64,000 bases of DNA from Thermoleophilaceae bacterium (GTDB lineage: Bacteria > Actinomycetota > Thermoleophilia > Solirubrobacterales > Thermoleophilaceae): contig JAUJOQ010000001.1 of the NCBI GenBank assembly GCA_030447725.1, positions 581,422 to 645,421 of the forward strand. Reading direction: 5' to 3'. The notes beneath the pieces were generated by a model that was not told the DNA's origin, did not search any database, and was given only the letters and a program-made list of their open reading frames with translations. A program made the translations under genes and the position numbers. Below are positions 17,144 to 27,170 of this stretch, piece after piece (position 1 is the stretch's first letter; the number at the start of each line of letters is the position of its first letter).

Positions 17144-18682
17144 TCACACCAGTCCCCCGAACGAAGTGCCCACGTCGCTCACCAGATCGAACAGGGGCGA
17201 CGGCACTATGCCGAAGAAGATCGTGGCCGCAGCGGCCAGGATGGCGACGGACGCAACCTCGGGCTGGGCGCGGGCGTCGGCCTCCGGCGACCGGCCGGCC
17301 ACCGCCTTCACGCGGCGCGGCGGAAAGCTCGGCAGCTCGACCTCGAAGCGCCCCATCCACATCACTGCGATCACGCGCAGGTAGTAGACGAGGGAGATCA
17401 TCGACCCGACGACGATCACTATTCCCAGCCACGCGTAGTCGCCCGCCACGACGGCCTCGATCAGGTAGAACTTGCCGATGAAGCCGGCGGTGGCGGGGAA
17501 GCCGGCCAAGGCCAGCATGGCGATCGTCATCGGCCAGGCCAGCAACGGGCTTGCGCGGCCTAGATCTCGCAGGGACTCGATCCCGTCCCCGTGCTCGGAG
17601 ACGCGTTCGCAGGCGATCACCACTGCGAACGCCGCCACGTTCATGAACAGGTAGGCCGCCAGGTAGAAGGCGGTGGCCTGCAGCCCGAGCTGAGTGCCCA
17701 CCACCACGCCGGCGAGCAGGTAGCCCGCCTGGGCGACCCCCGACCAGGCAAGCATCCGCTTCAGCGAGCTCTGGGCGATGGCGCCGGCGTTGCCGATCAC
17801 GATCGTGACCGTGGCGAGCGCCGCCAGGGCGGGGCCCCATTGCACCTGGGCGTCCGAGAGTGCGTAGTCGAAGAGGCGCAGCGTGACCGCGAAGGCGGCG
17901 ACCTTGGTGGCCACGGCCATGAAGCTGGTGATCGGAGTTGGGGCGCCCTCATAGACGTCGGGCGTCCACTGGTGGAAGGGCGCCACCGACGCCTTGAACG
18001 CCAAGCCGGTGGCCGCCAGCGCCACGCCGGTGAGCAGCAGCGGATCGGTGACTGCCACGGTGTCGCCGATCGCTATGGCCATGGCGCGGAAGTCCGTCGA
18101 GCCCGTGGCGCCGTAGAGAAGCGCCAGGCCGTAGAGCAGCGTGGCGGATCCGACCGAGCCCACGACGAGGTACTTGAGCCCGGCCTCCAGTGAGTGTGCG
18201 CGACGAACATAGCCTGCGGAGAGCACGTAGAGCGGGATCGAGAGCAGCTCGAAGCCCACGAACAGCGTGACCATGTTCTCCGCCCCCGCCAGCACGACCA
18301 TTCCCGAGATCGCCCCAAGCAGCAACGCCATGTACTCGCCCGCGCCGACCTCTCGCTGGACGTCGGAGCGCAGCGAGAGCGCCACCGTGGCCAGGCCGGT
18401 CACGTAGAAGAGCATCGACATGAACAGCGCGAGGGTGTCGATGGCCAGGGCGCCCTCGATGATCGGCCGGCTGTCGCCCGCCTCCCAGTTGGCGATGGTC
18501 ATGCCCATCGCCACCAGCAGCGCCAAGGCGGCGACCGCGGGCACCAGCGTGCGCTGCACGAAGCGGCCGCGAAACAGCCCGATCATCAGGACGGCGAGCG
18601 AACCGCCGATCGTCGAGAACAGGGGAGCGAGCCCCTGGTAGTCGATCTTGGGCGCCTGGACGACTTGGGCGAGCTCGATCAC
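17144..18682 (-). CDS. nuoN: NADH-quinone oxidoreductase subunit N
   Basis: A 512-residue antiporter-like membrane subunit of complex I with about 14 membrane helices. The conserved transport region is clear: LKYLVVGSVGSATLLYGLAL, then FKASVAPFHQWTPDVYEGAP with its conserved lysine, and the later KRMLAWSGVAQAGYLLAG. It is the last of the fourteen nuo genes and overlaps nuoM by four bases. Length is close to the family norm. Confidence 0.97.
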   Translation of the reverse strand: MIELAQVVQAPKIDYQGLAPLFSTIGGSLAVLMIGLFRGRFVQRTLVPAVAALALLVAMGMTIANWEAGDSRPIIEGALAIDTLALFMSMLFYVTGLATVALSLRSDVQREVGAGEYMALLLGAISGMVVLAGAENMVTLFVGFELLSIPLYVLSAGYVRRAHSLEAGLKYLVVGSVGSATLLYGLALLYGATGSTDFRAMAIAIGDTVAVTDPLLLTGVALAATGLAFKASVAPFHQWTPDVYEGAPTPITSFMAVATKVAAFAVTLRLFDYALSDAQVQWGPALAALATVTIVIGNAGAIAQSSLKRMLAWSGVAQAGYLLAGVVVGTQLGLQATAFYLAAYLFMNVAAFAVVIACERVSEHGDGIESLRDLGRASPLLAWPMTIAMLALAGFPATAGFIGKFYLIEAVVAGDYAWLGIVIVVGSMISLVYYLRVIAVMWMGRFEVELPSFPPRRVKAVAGRSPEADARAQPEVASVAILAAAATIFFGIVPSPLFDLVSDVGTSFGGLV

Positions 18683-20184
18683 TTGGCCTCCGAGATCTCG
18701 GAGTCACTTGCGCCCGCGGCGGTCAGGGCAGGAGCAACCTTCGTCGTCGTGGCGCGCTCGGTGCGGTCGAGCACCAGCTGCGGGTACACGCCGAGCGCGA
18801 CGACCACGGCCGCGACCGGCAGGATCGCCGCCAGCTCGAGGCTCCCGAGCTCGGCGGGTTTGACGCCCGGCCCCGCCCGGTTGTGCATGGAGCGCTGGAA
18901 GATCCGAAGCATGTACACCGCCGCCAGCACCACGCCGAGGATGCCGACCGCGCCGTATACGAACTTGTCGTCGAAGGCGCCGAAGAGGATCAGGATCTCA
19001 CCCACGAAGTTCGGCGACCCCGGCATGGCCAGCGTGGCGAAGGTGACCACCAGGAAAAGGGCGGCGAGCACCGGCGCCCGCAGGGCCATCCCGCCCATCT
19101 GCTCGAGGGTTGCCGGCCCCGCGGCTCGCGCCGAGAGCGCTGCGATGATGAAGAACAGGGGCGCCACCACCAGGCCGTGGTTGACCATCTGCATCAGCGC
19201 TCCCTGACTCCCCAGGTCGGTGAGCGAGAAGATGCCGAGCACGATGAAGCCCAGTTGGGCGATCGACGAGTAGGCCACCACCAGTCGCGGCTCCTCCTGG
19301 GAGAAGGCAAGCACCGAGCCGTACAGGATCGAGAACACCGCCAGCACCAGCATCAGGTCCTGGAAGTAGGCGGAGGCGTCGGGCAGGATCGGCAACACGA
19401 TCCGCAGAAAGCCGTAGACGCCCACCTTCGAGACCACGGCCGAGAGCACGACGAGCACTGGAGTGGGCGTGGCGCGGTAGGTGTCGACCACCCAGCCGTG
19501 GAAGGGAAACAGCGGCGCCTTGACGAGGAAGGCGGCGGCGAAGAGGCAGAAGATCCACTGCTGGGTGCCCTCCCCGAGCGTCCGCTGCTCGAGCACCGCG
19601 AAGGAGAAGGAGATGTCGCCGCCGCCGGCGGACAGCACGCCGAGCGCAATCGCTCCCGCCAGCATCAGCAGCGACCCCACCAGCGTGTAGATCAAGAGCT
19701 TGGTGGTGGCCCGCACGCGATCCCCGCCCCCCCACTGCCCGACGAGGAAGTAGAAGGGCACGAGCATCAGATCGAAGAACACGACGAACAGGGCGAGGTC
19801 CTGCGCGCAGAAGGCCCCGAGCACCGCGGTCTCGGCCAGCGCCATGTGGAAGAGGAAGAGCTTCGGGCGCTCGCTGATCCTCGCCGCGCCCCACAGCGTG
19901 GAGGGCACCCACAGCAGCGCCGTGAGTGCGATCAGGAAGAGGTTGAGGCCATCGACGCCGAGCTGGTAGCGCACGCCCAGCTCGGAGATCCAGTTGTCGT
20001 CGGTCACGTACTTCAGGCCTGCCGTACCTGCCTCGTAGTCGGCGATCATCGCGATCGCGTAGCCGAGCACTCCCGCCATGGCGCCCACCACCAGCCAGCG
20101 GCCCACTCGTGCGGGCAGCAGGGCCGCCAGCAGCGCCGCCGCCAGCGGCAAGAACACGACGATCGAGAGGTGGATGGTCAGCAT
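18679..20184 (-). CDS. nuoM: NADH-quinone oxidoreductase subunit M
   Basis: A 501-residue antiporter-like subunit. Typical features are LIALTALLWVPSTLW, the proton-pathway segment LVKAPLFPFHGWVVDTYRAT, and VAYSSIAQLGFIVLGIFSL. The conserved glutamate of the fifth helix lies in MALAETAVLGAF. It overlaps nuoL by one base and nuoN by four. Confidence 0.97.
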   Translation of the reverse strand: MLTIHLSIVVFLPLAAALLAALLPARVGRWLVVGAMAGVLGYAIAMIADYEAGTAGLKYVTDDNWISELGVRYQLGVDGLNLFLIALTALLWVPSTLWGAARISERPKLFLFHMALAETAVLGAFCAQDLALFVVFFDLMLVPFYFLVGQWGGGDRVRATTKLLIYTLVGSLLMLAGAIALGVLSAGGGDISFSFAVLEQRTLGEGTQQWIFCLFAAAFLVKAPLFPFHGWVVDTYRATPTPVLVVLSAVVSKVGVYGFLRIVLPILPDASAYFQDLMLVLAVFSILYGSVLAFSQEEPRLVVAYSSIAQLGFIVLGIFSLTDLGSQGALMQMVNHGLVVAPLFFIIAALSARAAGPATLEQMGGMALRAPVLAALFLVVTFATLAMPGSPNFVGEILILFGAFDDKFVYGAVGILGVVLAAVYMLRIFQRSMHNRAGPGVKPAELGSLELAAILPVAAVVVALGVYPQLVLDRTERATTTKVAPALTAAGASDSEISEAK

Positions 20185-22193
20185 CAGCTCGACACGAGCA
20201 GGAAGTAGAGGATCAGCCCGCTCACGCCCATCAGCAGGAGGGCGGCGTAGAAGCGCAGCTCACCTGTCTGGATCGAGCGCGCCAATGAGGTGCCGGCGCG
20301 CACGATTCCAACGGTGCCGCCCACGAGAACGCCCTGCACGATCGCGCTCTCGACCACGGTGCGCCCGAAGCGCCCGAAGGCGGCCACCGGGCGCACGATC
20401 GCGCGGTCGAAGATCTCGTCGAAGTACCACTTGTTGATCAGCACGCGGTGCACGCCCGCGAAGCGCTCGCGCGTGGCCACCCGCGCCTGAGGGTCGCCCG
20501 TGAAGTAGCGGTAGGCGGCGGCGAGGGCGATGATCGCGACCACCCCGCCGACGGCTAGGCCGATCAACTCGGCGGAGGTCGAGGGGTGCACCTCGGCAAA
20601 GCGGGAGCCCTCGAAGGTGGGCTCGAGGAAGTGCTCGAGCGTGTCCGTCACGCCGGGGATGCCGAGCACGCCCGCCACCACGGCGAGCAGGGCAAGCGGC
20701 GCCATCGCCGCCTTCATCGGCCACTCGCGCTCGGCGATGTGGTGCTCTGCCCCCGGGAAGCCGACGTCGGTGTCCTCCTCCTCGCCGGTGGCCGGATTGG
20801 CGTGGGTGCCGTGGGCCAGCTGGCCCCTCTCGAGCTCCTGTGCTTCGGGCACGGACGCCCCGAAGAACACCCGGAACACCATCCGGCCGGCATAGAAGGC
20901 GGTCAGCAGCGCCGCGATGTAGCCCACCACGCCGAGGATCGCGTACAGGCCCCCGCGCTCGAGCGCGTAGGCCAGGATCTCGTCCTTGGAGAAGAACCCC
21001 GAGAACAGGGGGAAGCTGGCCAGTGCCAGCGCTCCGATCGTGAAGGTGACGAAGGTGAAGGGCATCGCCTTGCGAAACCCGCCCATCCGGTCCAGCGACT
21101 GGATGCCGCTCATCGCCCCGATCACAGAGCCCGCCCCCATGAACAGGAGCGCCTTGAAGAAGGCATGTGTCATCAGGTGAAACAGCCCCGCTCCGTAGGC
21201 GCCGATCGACACGCCGAGCACCATGTAGCCGATCTGCGACATGGTCGAGTAGGCGATCACCCGCTTGAGGTCGGTGGCGGCCAGAGCGACCGATGCGGCG
21301 AAGATGAGCGTGGCCGTGCCGAGGATCGCGCCCACGTCGGCGGCGGTCGGAGCAAGCTCGAACAGCGGGTGGCAACGCGCGATCAGGTACACACCGGCGG
21401 TGACCATCGTGGCCGCGTGGATCAGCGCCGAGACGGGCGTGGGGCCCTCCATCGCGTCGGGCAGCCACGTGTGCAGCGGCAGCTGCGCCGACTTCGCGAA
21501 CGCTCCCACCAGAATCATCAGGCAGGCCGCCACCAGCTTGCCGTCGTTCTCCGCGAATACCTCGGGCGCGGCCGCGAAGATGCCGGCGTAGTCGAGCGCG
21601 CCGGTGGCGTCGAAGAGCAGGAAGGCGCCGATCACCAGGCCCACGTCGCCGATCACGTTGATCACGAAGGCCTTGATTCCCGCCGCGGTGGCGGTGCCGC
21701 GCCGGTACCAGAAGGAGATCAGCAGGTAGGACGCCGCGCCCACGAACGCCCAGCCCACGAGCAGCAGCACGAAGTTGGCCGCCAGGATCAGCAACAGCAT
21801 CGAGAACACGAAGAAGTTGAGGTAGGCGAAGAAGCGCGCGAACCCCTGATCCGAGGTCATGTAGGAGATCGAGTAGAGATGAATCAGGAAGGAGACGCCC
21901 GACACCACCAGGCACATGAACACCGACAGCGGGTCCACGAGAATCGAGAGGTCGGCCCGAAAGCCGGCGGTCTCGACGTAGTTGTACGCCGAGCTGACCA
22001 GCGCGCGCGACTCCTCCGGCGAGTCCAGTAGCCGGATGAGCATCCCGACCGAGGCGAGAAAGCTGACGCCGATCGCGGCGCTCCCGAGCCAGCCCGCGCT
22101 GCGCCCGGGAAGCACGCGCCAGCCCAGCGCGATGATCAGCATGCCCACGAGCGGGGCGGCCAGGACGACCCACCCGTAGGCGGTCGCGCTCAT
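20184..22193 (-). CDS. nuoL: NADH-quinone oxidoreductase subunit L
   Basis: The largest membrane subunit, 669 residues, with the antiporter core (FARFFAYLNFFVFSMLLLIL, LPLHTWLPDAMEGPTPVSAL, KRVIAYSTMSQIGYMVLGVS) and a C-terminal extension that includes the region forming the long lateral helix. A hydrophilic insert with HGTHANPATGEEEDTD near residue 460 separates late helices, a feature seen in other actinobacterial NuoL. It overlaps nuoK by four bases. Confidence 0.97.
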   Translation of the reverse strand: MSATAYGWVVLAAPLVGMLIIALGWRVLPGRSAGWLGSAAIGVSFLASVGMLIRLLDSPEESRALVSSAYNYVETAGFRADLSILVDPLSVFMCLVVSGVSFLIHLYSISYMTSDQGFARFFAYLNFFVFSMLLLILAANFVLLLVGWAFVGAASYLLISFWYRRGTATAAGIKAFVINVIGDVGLVIGAFLLFDATGALDYAGIFAAAPEVFAENDGKLVAACLMILVGAFAKSAQLPLHTWLPDAMEGPTPVSALIHAATMVTAGVYLIARCHPLFELAPTAADVGAILGTATLIFAASVALAATDLKRVIAYSTMSQIGYMVLGVSIGAYGAGLFHLMTHAFFKALLFMGAGSVIGAMSGIQSLDRMGGFRKAMPFTFVTFTIGALALASFPLFSGFFSKDEILAYALERGGLYAILGVVGYIAALLTAFYAGRMVFRVFFGASVPEAQELERGQLAHGTHANPATGEEEDTDVGFPGAEHHIAEREWPMKAAMAPLALLAVVAGVLGIPGVTDTLEHFLEPTFEGSRFAEVHPSTSAELIGLAVGGVVAIIALAAAYRYFTGDPQARVATRERFAGVHRVLINKWYFDEIFDRAIVRPVAAFGRFGRTVVESAIVQGVLVGGTVGIVRAGTSLARSIQTGELRFYAALLLMGVSGLILYFLLVSS

Positions 22194-22489
22194 CCGCGCA
22201 ACTCGTTCATCTGGTCGACGTCGATCGGCAGCCGGCGCCGGAACATCCCGACGATGATCCCAAGGCCGATCACCACCTCACAGGCGGCGACGACCACCAC
22301 GATGAGCGCGAAGATCTGGCCCTCCCCGTTGCCGAGCATTCGCGAGAAGGCGATCAGGGCGAGGTTGCCCGCGTTGAGCATCAGCTCGAGGCAGAGCAGG
22401 ACGACCAGTGGGCTGCGGCGGGTCATCACACCGGCTGCGCCGATGCAGAAGATGAACGCCGAGAGGACCACGTACCACGACGTGTCCAT
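22190..22489 (-). CDS. nuoK: NADH-quinone oxidoreductase subunit K
   Basis: A 99-residue subunit with three membrane helices. The conserved glutamates in LLCLELMLNAGNLALIAF and VAACEVVIGLGIIV lie in the proton path next to the quinone site. The C-terminus DVDQMNELRG matches the family. Start and stop overlap nuoJ and nuoL by one and four bases. Confidence 0.97.
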   Translation of the reverse strand: MDTSWYVVLSAFIFCIGAAGVMTRRSPLVVLLCLELMLNAGNLALIAFSRMLGNGEGQIFALIVVVVAACEVVIGLGIIVGMFRRRLPIDVDQMNELRG

Positions 22490-23040
22490 CAGCCCGCCAC
22501 CCCGCCCGGCGCGTCGAGATCCTCTAGGCCCCGCCGCTTGCGGGCCAGCACCACGGCGCCCACCGCTGCCAGCAGCAAGAGAAAGGAGGCGGCCTCGAAG
22601 GGAAGCAGGAACTTGGTGAGCAGCAGGTCCCCGATCGCCTCCGGTGAGCCGTAGCGGGCGTCGACATCCGGCCCTCTGCCGCCGAGGCCGCTCAGCGAGG
22701 AGCCCACCACGGCGAAGGTGATCTCCAAGAAGATGGCCAGGGCCGCCAGCGGCCCGAACGCCTTGACCAGTCCGTCGTCGGTGGCGCGCAGCGGCGCGTC
22801 CGAGTCGCCGACGTAGGCGACCACGAACACGTAGAGCACCATCACCGCCCCCGCGTAGACCACCACCTGAGCGGCGGCCAGGAAGTCGGCGCGCAGCAGC
22901 AGGAACAGCACGGCGAGCGCGATCAGATGCGACACGAGCGCGAGCACGGAGAAGAACGGGTTGCGCAGCATCGCCACGCCGAGAGCGCCCGCGATTGCGC
23001 CGAACCCCGCGATGAAGAAGAGGATCTGCTCGAACAGCAC
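22489..23040 (-). CDS. nuoJ: NADH-quinone oxidoreductase subunit J
   Basis: A 183-residue membrane subunit with five helices. The segment AAAQVVVYAGAVMVLYVFVV is the pi-bulge helix region shared by all NuoJ/ND6. It lies six bases after nuoI and overlaps nuoK by one base. Confidence 0.96.
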   Translation of the reverse strand: MLFEQILFFIAGFGAIAGALGVAMLRNPFFSVLALVSHLIALAVLFLLLRADFLAAAQVVVYAGAVMVLYVFVVAYVGDSDAPLRATDDGLVKAFGPLAALAIFLEITFAVVGSSLSGLGGRGPDVDARYGSPEAIGDLLLTKFLLPFEAASFLLLLAAVGAVVLARKRRGLEDLDAPGGVAG

Positions 23041-23046
23041 CGGCGC

Positions 23047-23586
23047 CTATTCTCCCTCGCGCCGCAGCGGTGTCTTCTCGATGGCGTCCGCCAGCAGCAT
23101 CTCCTTGGTGAAGATCAGGTCTGAGCGGTGGTAGTCGGCCATCTCGTAGTCGTTGCCCATCGTGATCGCGTCGAAGGGGCAGGCCACCTCGCAGTAGCCG
23201 CAGAAGATGCAGCGGGTCATGTTGATCTCATACACCGCGGCGTAGCGCTCGCCGGCCGACACCTGGTTGTCGGGGGTGTTCTCGGCGGCCACCACCCGGA
23301 TGCACTCAGCCGGGCACGCGGCCACGCACAGCGAGCACCCCACGCACTTCTCGAGGCCGGTGTCCTCGAAGCGCTGCAGCTTGTGGCGGCCGCGGAAGCG
23401 CGGGTAGACGGGCGTCTTCTCCTCCGGGTACTGGTAGGTGGGCGGCTTCTCGGCCACCCGCCCCAGCGTGGTGCGCAGACCGCGCAGGGTGGCGCCGAAC
23501 GCACGGTAGGCGCCACCGAGCCCGCCAGGCTCGGGGCCGCGCTGGACCGTAATCACGTCGTCGATTGGAGTGTGGGGCTCAGGCAT
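23047..23586 (-). CDS. nuoI: NADH-quinone oxidoreductase subunit I
   Basis: A 179-residue ferredoxin-like subunit with two tetranuclear iron-sulfur motifs, [16 protein letters not shown] and [16 protein letters not shown], which are clusters N6a and N6b on the route to quinone. The start is ATG 23586, which overlaps the nuoH stop by one base; the open frame upstream lies inside nuoH. It sits in the peripheral arm next to NuoB. Confidence 0.97.
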   Translation of the reverse strand: MPEPHTPIDDVITVQRGPEPGGLGGAYRAFGATLRGLRTTLGRVAEKPPTYQYPEEKTPVYPRFRGRHKLQRFEDTGLEKCVGCSLCVAACPAECIRVVAAENTPDNQVSAGERYAAVYEINMTRCIFCGYCEVACPFDAITMGNDYEMADYHRSDLIFTKEMLLADAIEKTPLRREGE

Positions 23587-24605
23587 CAGGTGACCACCAG
23601 GAGGATTGCGGTGACGAGGACATTCAACGTGGCGAGCGGAAGCAGCACCTTCCACCCGAGAAACATGAGCTGGTCGTAGCGCAGCCGGGGCAGGGTCGCC
23701 CGGATCCAGATGAAGAAGAGCACGAACGCGAACATCTTGAGCACCACCCACAGCGGAGCGAGGGCCTCGGGCCCCGGCCCGTGCCAGCCACCCAAGAAGC
23801 AGGCGGTGGCCACGCCGGAGATCACGATCACCTCGATGTACTCGGCCATGAAGAACGAGCCGAAGCGCATCCCGCTGTACTCGGTGTTGTAGCCGGCGAC
23901 CAGCTCGGCGTCGGACTCCGGCAGGTCAAACGGCGGGCGCGAGGACTCCGCGAAGCCCGCGACCATGAAGATGATGAAGCCCACGAACTGCGGCACGACG
24001 AACCAGATCCCCTTCCCGGCGCTGCCCTGGGCCTCCACGATGTCGACGAGCGACAGCGAGCCGGCCATCATCGCCACGCCCAGCAGGGACAGCCCGATCG
24101 CCACCTCGTAGGAGATCAGCTGGGCCGCCGAGCGCATGGCGCCCAGGAACGAGTACTTCGAGCCCGACGCCCAGCCGCCGAGCACGAAGGCGTAGAAGGC
24201 CAGCGAGCCGAAGGCGAAGAAGTAGAGCAGCCCGATCGGCACGTCGATGCCGTAGAGGCCGAGGTCGCCGCCCCAGGCCCCCTGGGGGCCGAAGGGGATG
24301 ATCGCCAGGGTGGCCACGGCGGTCACGATCGAGATGACCGGGGCGATGGCCATCATCCACGGCACCGCGGTCGTCGGTGTCGAGCTCTCCTTGGACAGCA
24401 GCTTGAGCACGTCGGCGAACGGCTGCAGCGCCCCCTTGGGGCCGACCCGGTTGGGGCCGTAGCGCTGCTGGAAGCGCCCGAGCAGCTTGCGCTCGAGCAA
24501 CAGGATCACCGGCACCACCTGCAGGATGACCGCGAAGATCACGATCGCCTTGACGATCTGCACGAGGGTGGTCTCCACCACCGGATCGGCCCCGAGCAGC
24601 ACCAT
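23586..24605 (-). CDS. nuoH: NADH-quinone oxidoreductase subunit H
   Basis: A 339-residue membrane subunit with eight or more helices that forms most of the quinone chamber. Conserved regions include [28 protein letters not shown], and [19 protein letters not shown] with its quinone-site acidic residues. ATG 24605 overlaps the nuoG stop by one base (TGATG). Confidence 0.97.
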   Translation of the reverse strand: MVLLGADPVVETTLVQIVKAIVIFAVILQVVPVILLLERKLLGRFQQRYGPNRVGPKGALQPFADVLKLLSKESSTPTTAVPWMMAIAPVISIVTAVATLAIIPFGPQGAWGGDLGLYGIDVPIGLLYFFAFGSLAFYAFVLGGWASGSKYSFLGAMRSAAQLISYEVAIGLSLLGVAMMAGSLSLVDIVEAQGSAGKGIWFVVPQFVGFIIFMVAGFAESSRPPFDLPESDAELVAGYNTEYSGMRFGSFFMAEYIEVIVISGVATACFLGGWHGPGPEALAPLWVVLKMFAFVLFFIWIRATLPRLRYDQLMFLGWKVLLPLATLNVLVTAILLVVT

Positions 24606-27157
24606 CAGACCGGGGGCGGCTGCGCGCCCGGGCCGGGGGCTGCCGGGGCGGCGGCGGGGGGACCGGCGCCGTTCACGGCTCCGGCGGTCTTGGTGATCTC
24701 CACGGTGCGCGGCACGCCGTTGGTGAGGGCGGTGGCGTTGTTGTCGGCGGTGCCGCTCACGAGGAACACGCTGCCCGGCTGCATCGCCTGGCGCAGCGCC
24801 ACGGTGGCGCGCAGGCGCTGCCCACCGGCCGCCACCTCCACCTCGTCGCCGGAGCCGACACCGAGGCGGTGCGCGTCGGCGGGCGCCAGCTCGGCGCGCT
24901 GGACGGGGGCGAGAAAGCGCAGCGACGGGGCGTGCTCGACGGTGGTGCCCGCCCACAGCGATGGCACCGTGCCGAGGCGCATTCCCTCCGGCAGCTCGGG
25001 CGGAACCTCGAGCGTGCCCTCGGGCAGCTCGGCGCGGGGCAGGTTCGAGGCGGCGTCGCGATCCTGCCAGCGCACGCCCTTGCCGCCGATCTCGTCGAGC
25101 GTCAGTCCGTCGAGGAAGCCGACCGTGGCGAACAGCTTCTGCGTGACCTGCGGAGCGGAGCGCACGTCGGGCCTCGCGCCGCAGCGCCCGGCCAGCTCCG
25201 CCAGCACGCTCCACTCCGGGCGCACCTGGCCCTGGTGGCCGATCGCCTGGCGCACGCGCTGCAGGCGCCCGTCGGGGTGGGTCAACGTGCCCTCCTTCTC
25301 CGCGTAGGACTCGGCGGGGAAGATCACCGTCGCGTAGTCTCGCAGCGCGGTGGTTACGAAGTCGGTGAAGGCGATCACCGTGGCCGCCGTGTCGAGCGCC
25401 GTCTGCCAGCGGCGACGCTCAGGATGGGTGGCCAGCGGATCCTCGTGCAGGAGGATCAGTGCGGACAGCTCGCCCGCGCCCAGGGCGCCGGCGATCTCGG
25501 CCGCGGGCATCCCGGCCTCCGGGGCGTCGGTGAGGCCCGGCGCCAGGCCGGGGGCCACGCCCGCCTCGCGCATGCCGCGCGCGTTCGTGGCCGCGGGCAC
25601 CTCGATCAACCCGGACTCCGGCCGGTCGACGATCCCCAGCGCGCCCGCCACCGCCAGCAGCGCGTCGACGGCGCTGGCGCCGCGCGCTCCGTCGGAGATC
25701 CGCTCGCCCCACAGCACCACCACGTCGCCCGCGGCGCGCAGCACCTCGGCCGCCGCGCCGATCGCGCCGGGCTCGCAGCCGGCGCGGGAGTGCAGCCGGG
25801 AACCGGTGGCGCGCCCGGAGCCAAGCTCGGCGGCCAGCGCGGACAGGGCGGCCTCGGCCGCGCCCGGCGCAAAACGCACGGCGGCCGTGGCGTTCGGGTC
25901 CAGCGACGAGGGCCGGCCGGTGAGCGTCACCACCTTGGCGTTGTTGCGCCGTGCCGCCTTGCGCACGCGCAGGTCGAGGATCGGCGCCTCCTCGACCAGC
26001 TCGGTGTCCACCACCAGGATCACGTCGGCGTGGTCGATGTCGCTCACCCGCGCGGACAGGTCCGGGCGGGCGAGCACCCGCGCCTGCTGAGGATCCAGCG
26101 CCCCGCCCGCGCGGGCGTCGAGGTGCGGCGAGCCGAGCGCCTCGCGCATCAGGTGCCCGAGCAGGAACGCCTCCTCGTTGGTGGTAGCCCCGCCGGCGAG
26201 CGCGGCGGTGCCGGCGCCCGCCCTGGTCAGCGCGGCGGCGGCCTGTTCGAGGGCGTGGTCCCACGGCGCCTCGCGCAGCATGCTGCCGTCTCTGACCATG
26301 GGCGCGCGCAGCCGCTCCTCGGAGTGGATCGCCTGGTAGCCGAACCGGCCCTTGTCGCACAGCCAGCCGTCGTCGACCTCGGGGTTGTCGCGTGCGAACG
26401 CGCGCAGCACCTTGGAGTCGTCCCGGATCGTGAGCTGCACGTTGCACTGGCTCGGACAGAGGGTGCAGAGCGAGCCGGCCTCCTCCACGTCCCACGGGCG
26501 CGCGCGGAAGCGGTACGCGGTCGAGGTGAGTGCGCCCACCGGACAGAGGTCGAGGATGTTGCCGCTGAACGGCCCCACGTACGGACGCCCGTCGTGAGTG
26601 CCCACGTAGGTGTGGTCGCCGCGCTCGAGGAAGACGAGCTGATAGTCCTCGGCCACCTCCTGTGAGAAGCGCACGCAGCGGTAGCAGAGGATGCAGCGCT
26701 CGCGGTCGATCGCCACGAGGGGGGACAGCTCGAGCGGCTTGCGGAAGTGGCGCTTGGGCTCGATGAAGCGCGACTTGCCACCGCCCCAGCCGTAGGAGAT
26801 GTCCTGCAGCGGGCACTCGCCGCCCTTGTCGCACACCGGGCAGTCGAGCGGGTGGTTGATCAGCAGGAACTCCACGATCGCGTTCTGCGCCGACTTGACC
26901 CGGTCCGAGGTGGTGTTGATCACCATGCCGTCCTTTACCGGAGTGGAGCAGGAGGTCTGCAGCTTGGGCATCCCCTCGATCTCCACCAGGCACATCCGGC
27001 AGGCGCCCACGGGCTGGCCGAGCTTGGGCTCATAACAGAAGTAGGGGATCTCGACGTCGCCCGACTTGGCGGCGTCCACGAGCATCGTGCCCTCGGGCGC
27101 GCGCACCTCGCGGCCGTCGATCTCGAACGAGATCTCCTTGATCTGCGGGCGTGCCAT
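24605..27157 (-). CDS. nuoG: NADH-quinone oxidoreductase subunit G
   Basis: The 850-residue peripheral-arm subunit carries iron-sulfur clusters in order: a 2Fe-2S motif CYEPKLGQPVGACRMCLVEI with a later SCSTPV cysteine, the HPLDCPVCDKGGECPLQD motif, CILCYRCVRF, and a further CTLCPSQC with a distant WLCDKGRFGY cysteine (the N7-type site found in some bacterial lineages). The C-terminal two thirds are molybdopterin-oxidoreductase-like but have lost catalysis in this family. It ends with a proline/alanine-rich tail after an aspartate-decarboxylase-like barrel domain. A 13-base gap separates it from nuoF. Confidence 0.97.
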   Translation of the reverse strand: MARPQIKEISFEIDGREVRAPEGTMLVDAAKSGDVEIPYFCYEPKLGQPVGACRMCLVEIEGMPKLQTSCSTPVKDGMVINTTSDRVKSAQNAIVEFLLINHPLDCPVCDKGGECPLQDISYGWGGGKSRFIEPKRHFRKPLELSPLVAIDRERCILCYRCVRFSQEVAEDYQLVFLERGDHTYVGTHDGRPYVGPFSGNILDLCPVGALTSTAYRFRARPWDVEEAGSLCTLCPSQCNVQLTIRDDSKVLRAFARDNPEVDDGWLCDKGRFGYQAIHSEERLRAPMVRDGSMLREAPWDHALEQAAAALTRAGAGTAALAGGATTNEEAFLLGHLMREALGSPHLDARAGGALDPQQARVLARPDLSARVSDIDHADVILVVDTELVEEAPILDLRVRKAARRNNAKVVTLTGRPSSLDPNATAAVRFAPGAAEAALSALAAELGSGRATGSRLHSRAGCEPGAIGAAAEVLRAAGDVVVLWGERISDGARGASAVDALLAVAGALGIVDRPESGLIEVPAATNARGMREAGVAPGLAPGLTDAPEAGMPAAEIAGALGAGELSALILLHEDPLATHPERRRWQTALDTAATVIAFTDFVTTALRDYATVIFPAESYAEKEGTLTHPDGRLQRVRQAIGHQGQVRPEWSVLAELAGRCGARPDVRSAPQVTQKLFATVGFLDGLTLDEIGGKGVRWQDRDAASNLPRAELPEGTLEVPPELPEGMRLGTVPSLWAGTTVEHAPSLRFLAPVQRAELAPADAHRLGVGSGDEVEVAAGGQRLRATVALRQAMQPGSVFLVSGTADNNATALTNGVPRTVEITKTAGAVNGAGPPAAAPAAPGPGAQPPPV

Positions 27158-27170
27158 CAGTGGTTCCTCA

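Noticed and set aside
15539-17563. A 674-codon open frame on the plus strand opposite the disulfide reductase and nuoN
   Set aside because: It lies antisense to two clear genes, is rich in H, R, G and A as expected from mirrored GC-rich codons, and matches no family. The same holds for the other long antisense frames across the nuo operon (18883-20208, 20586-22031, 24869-26665).
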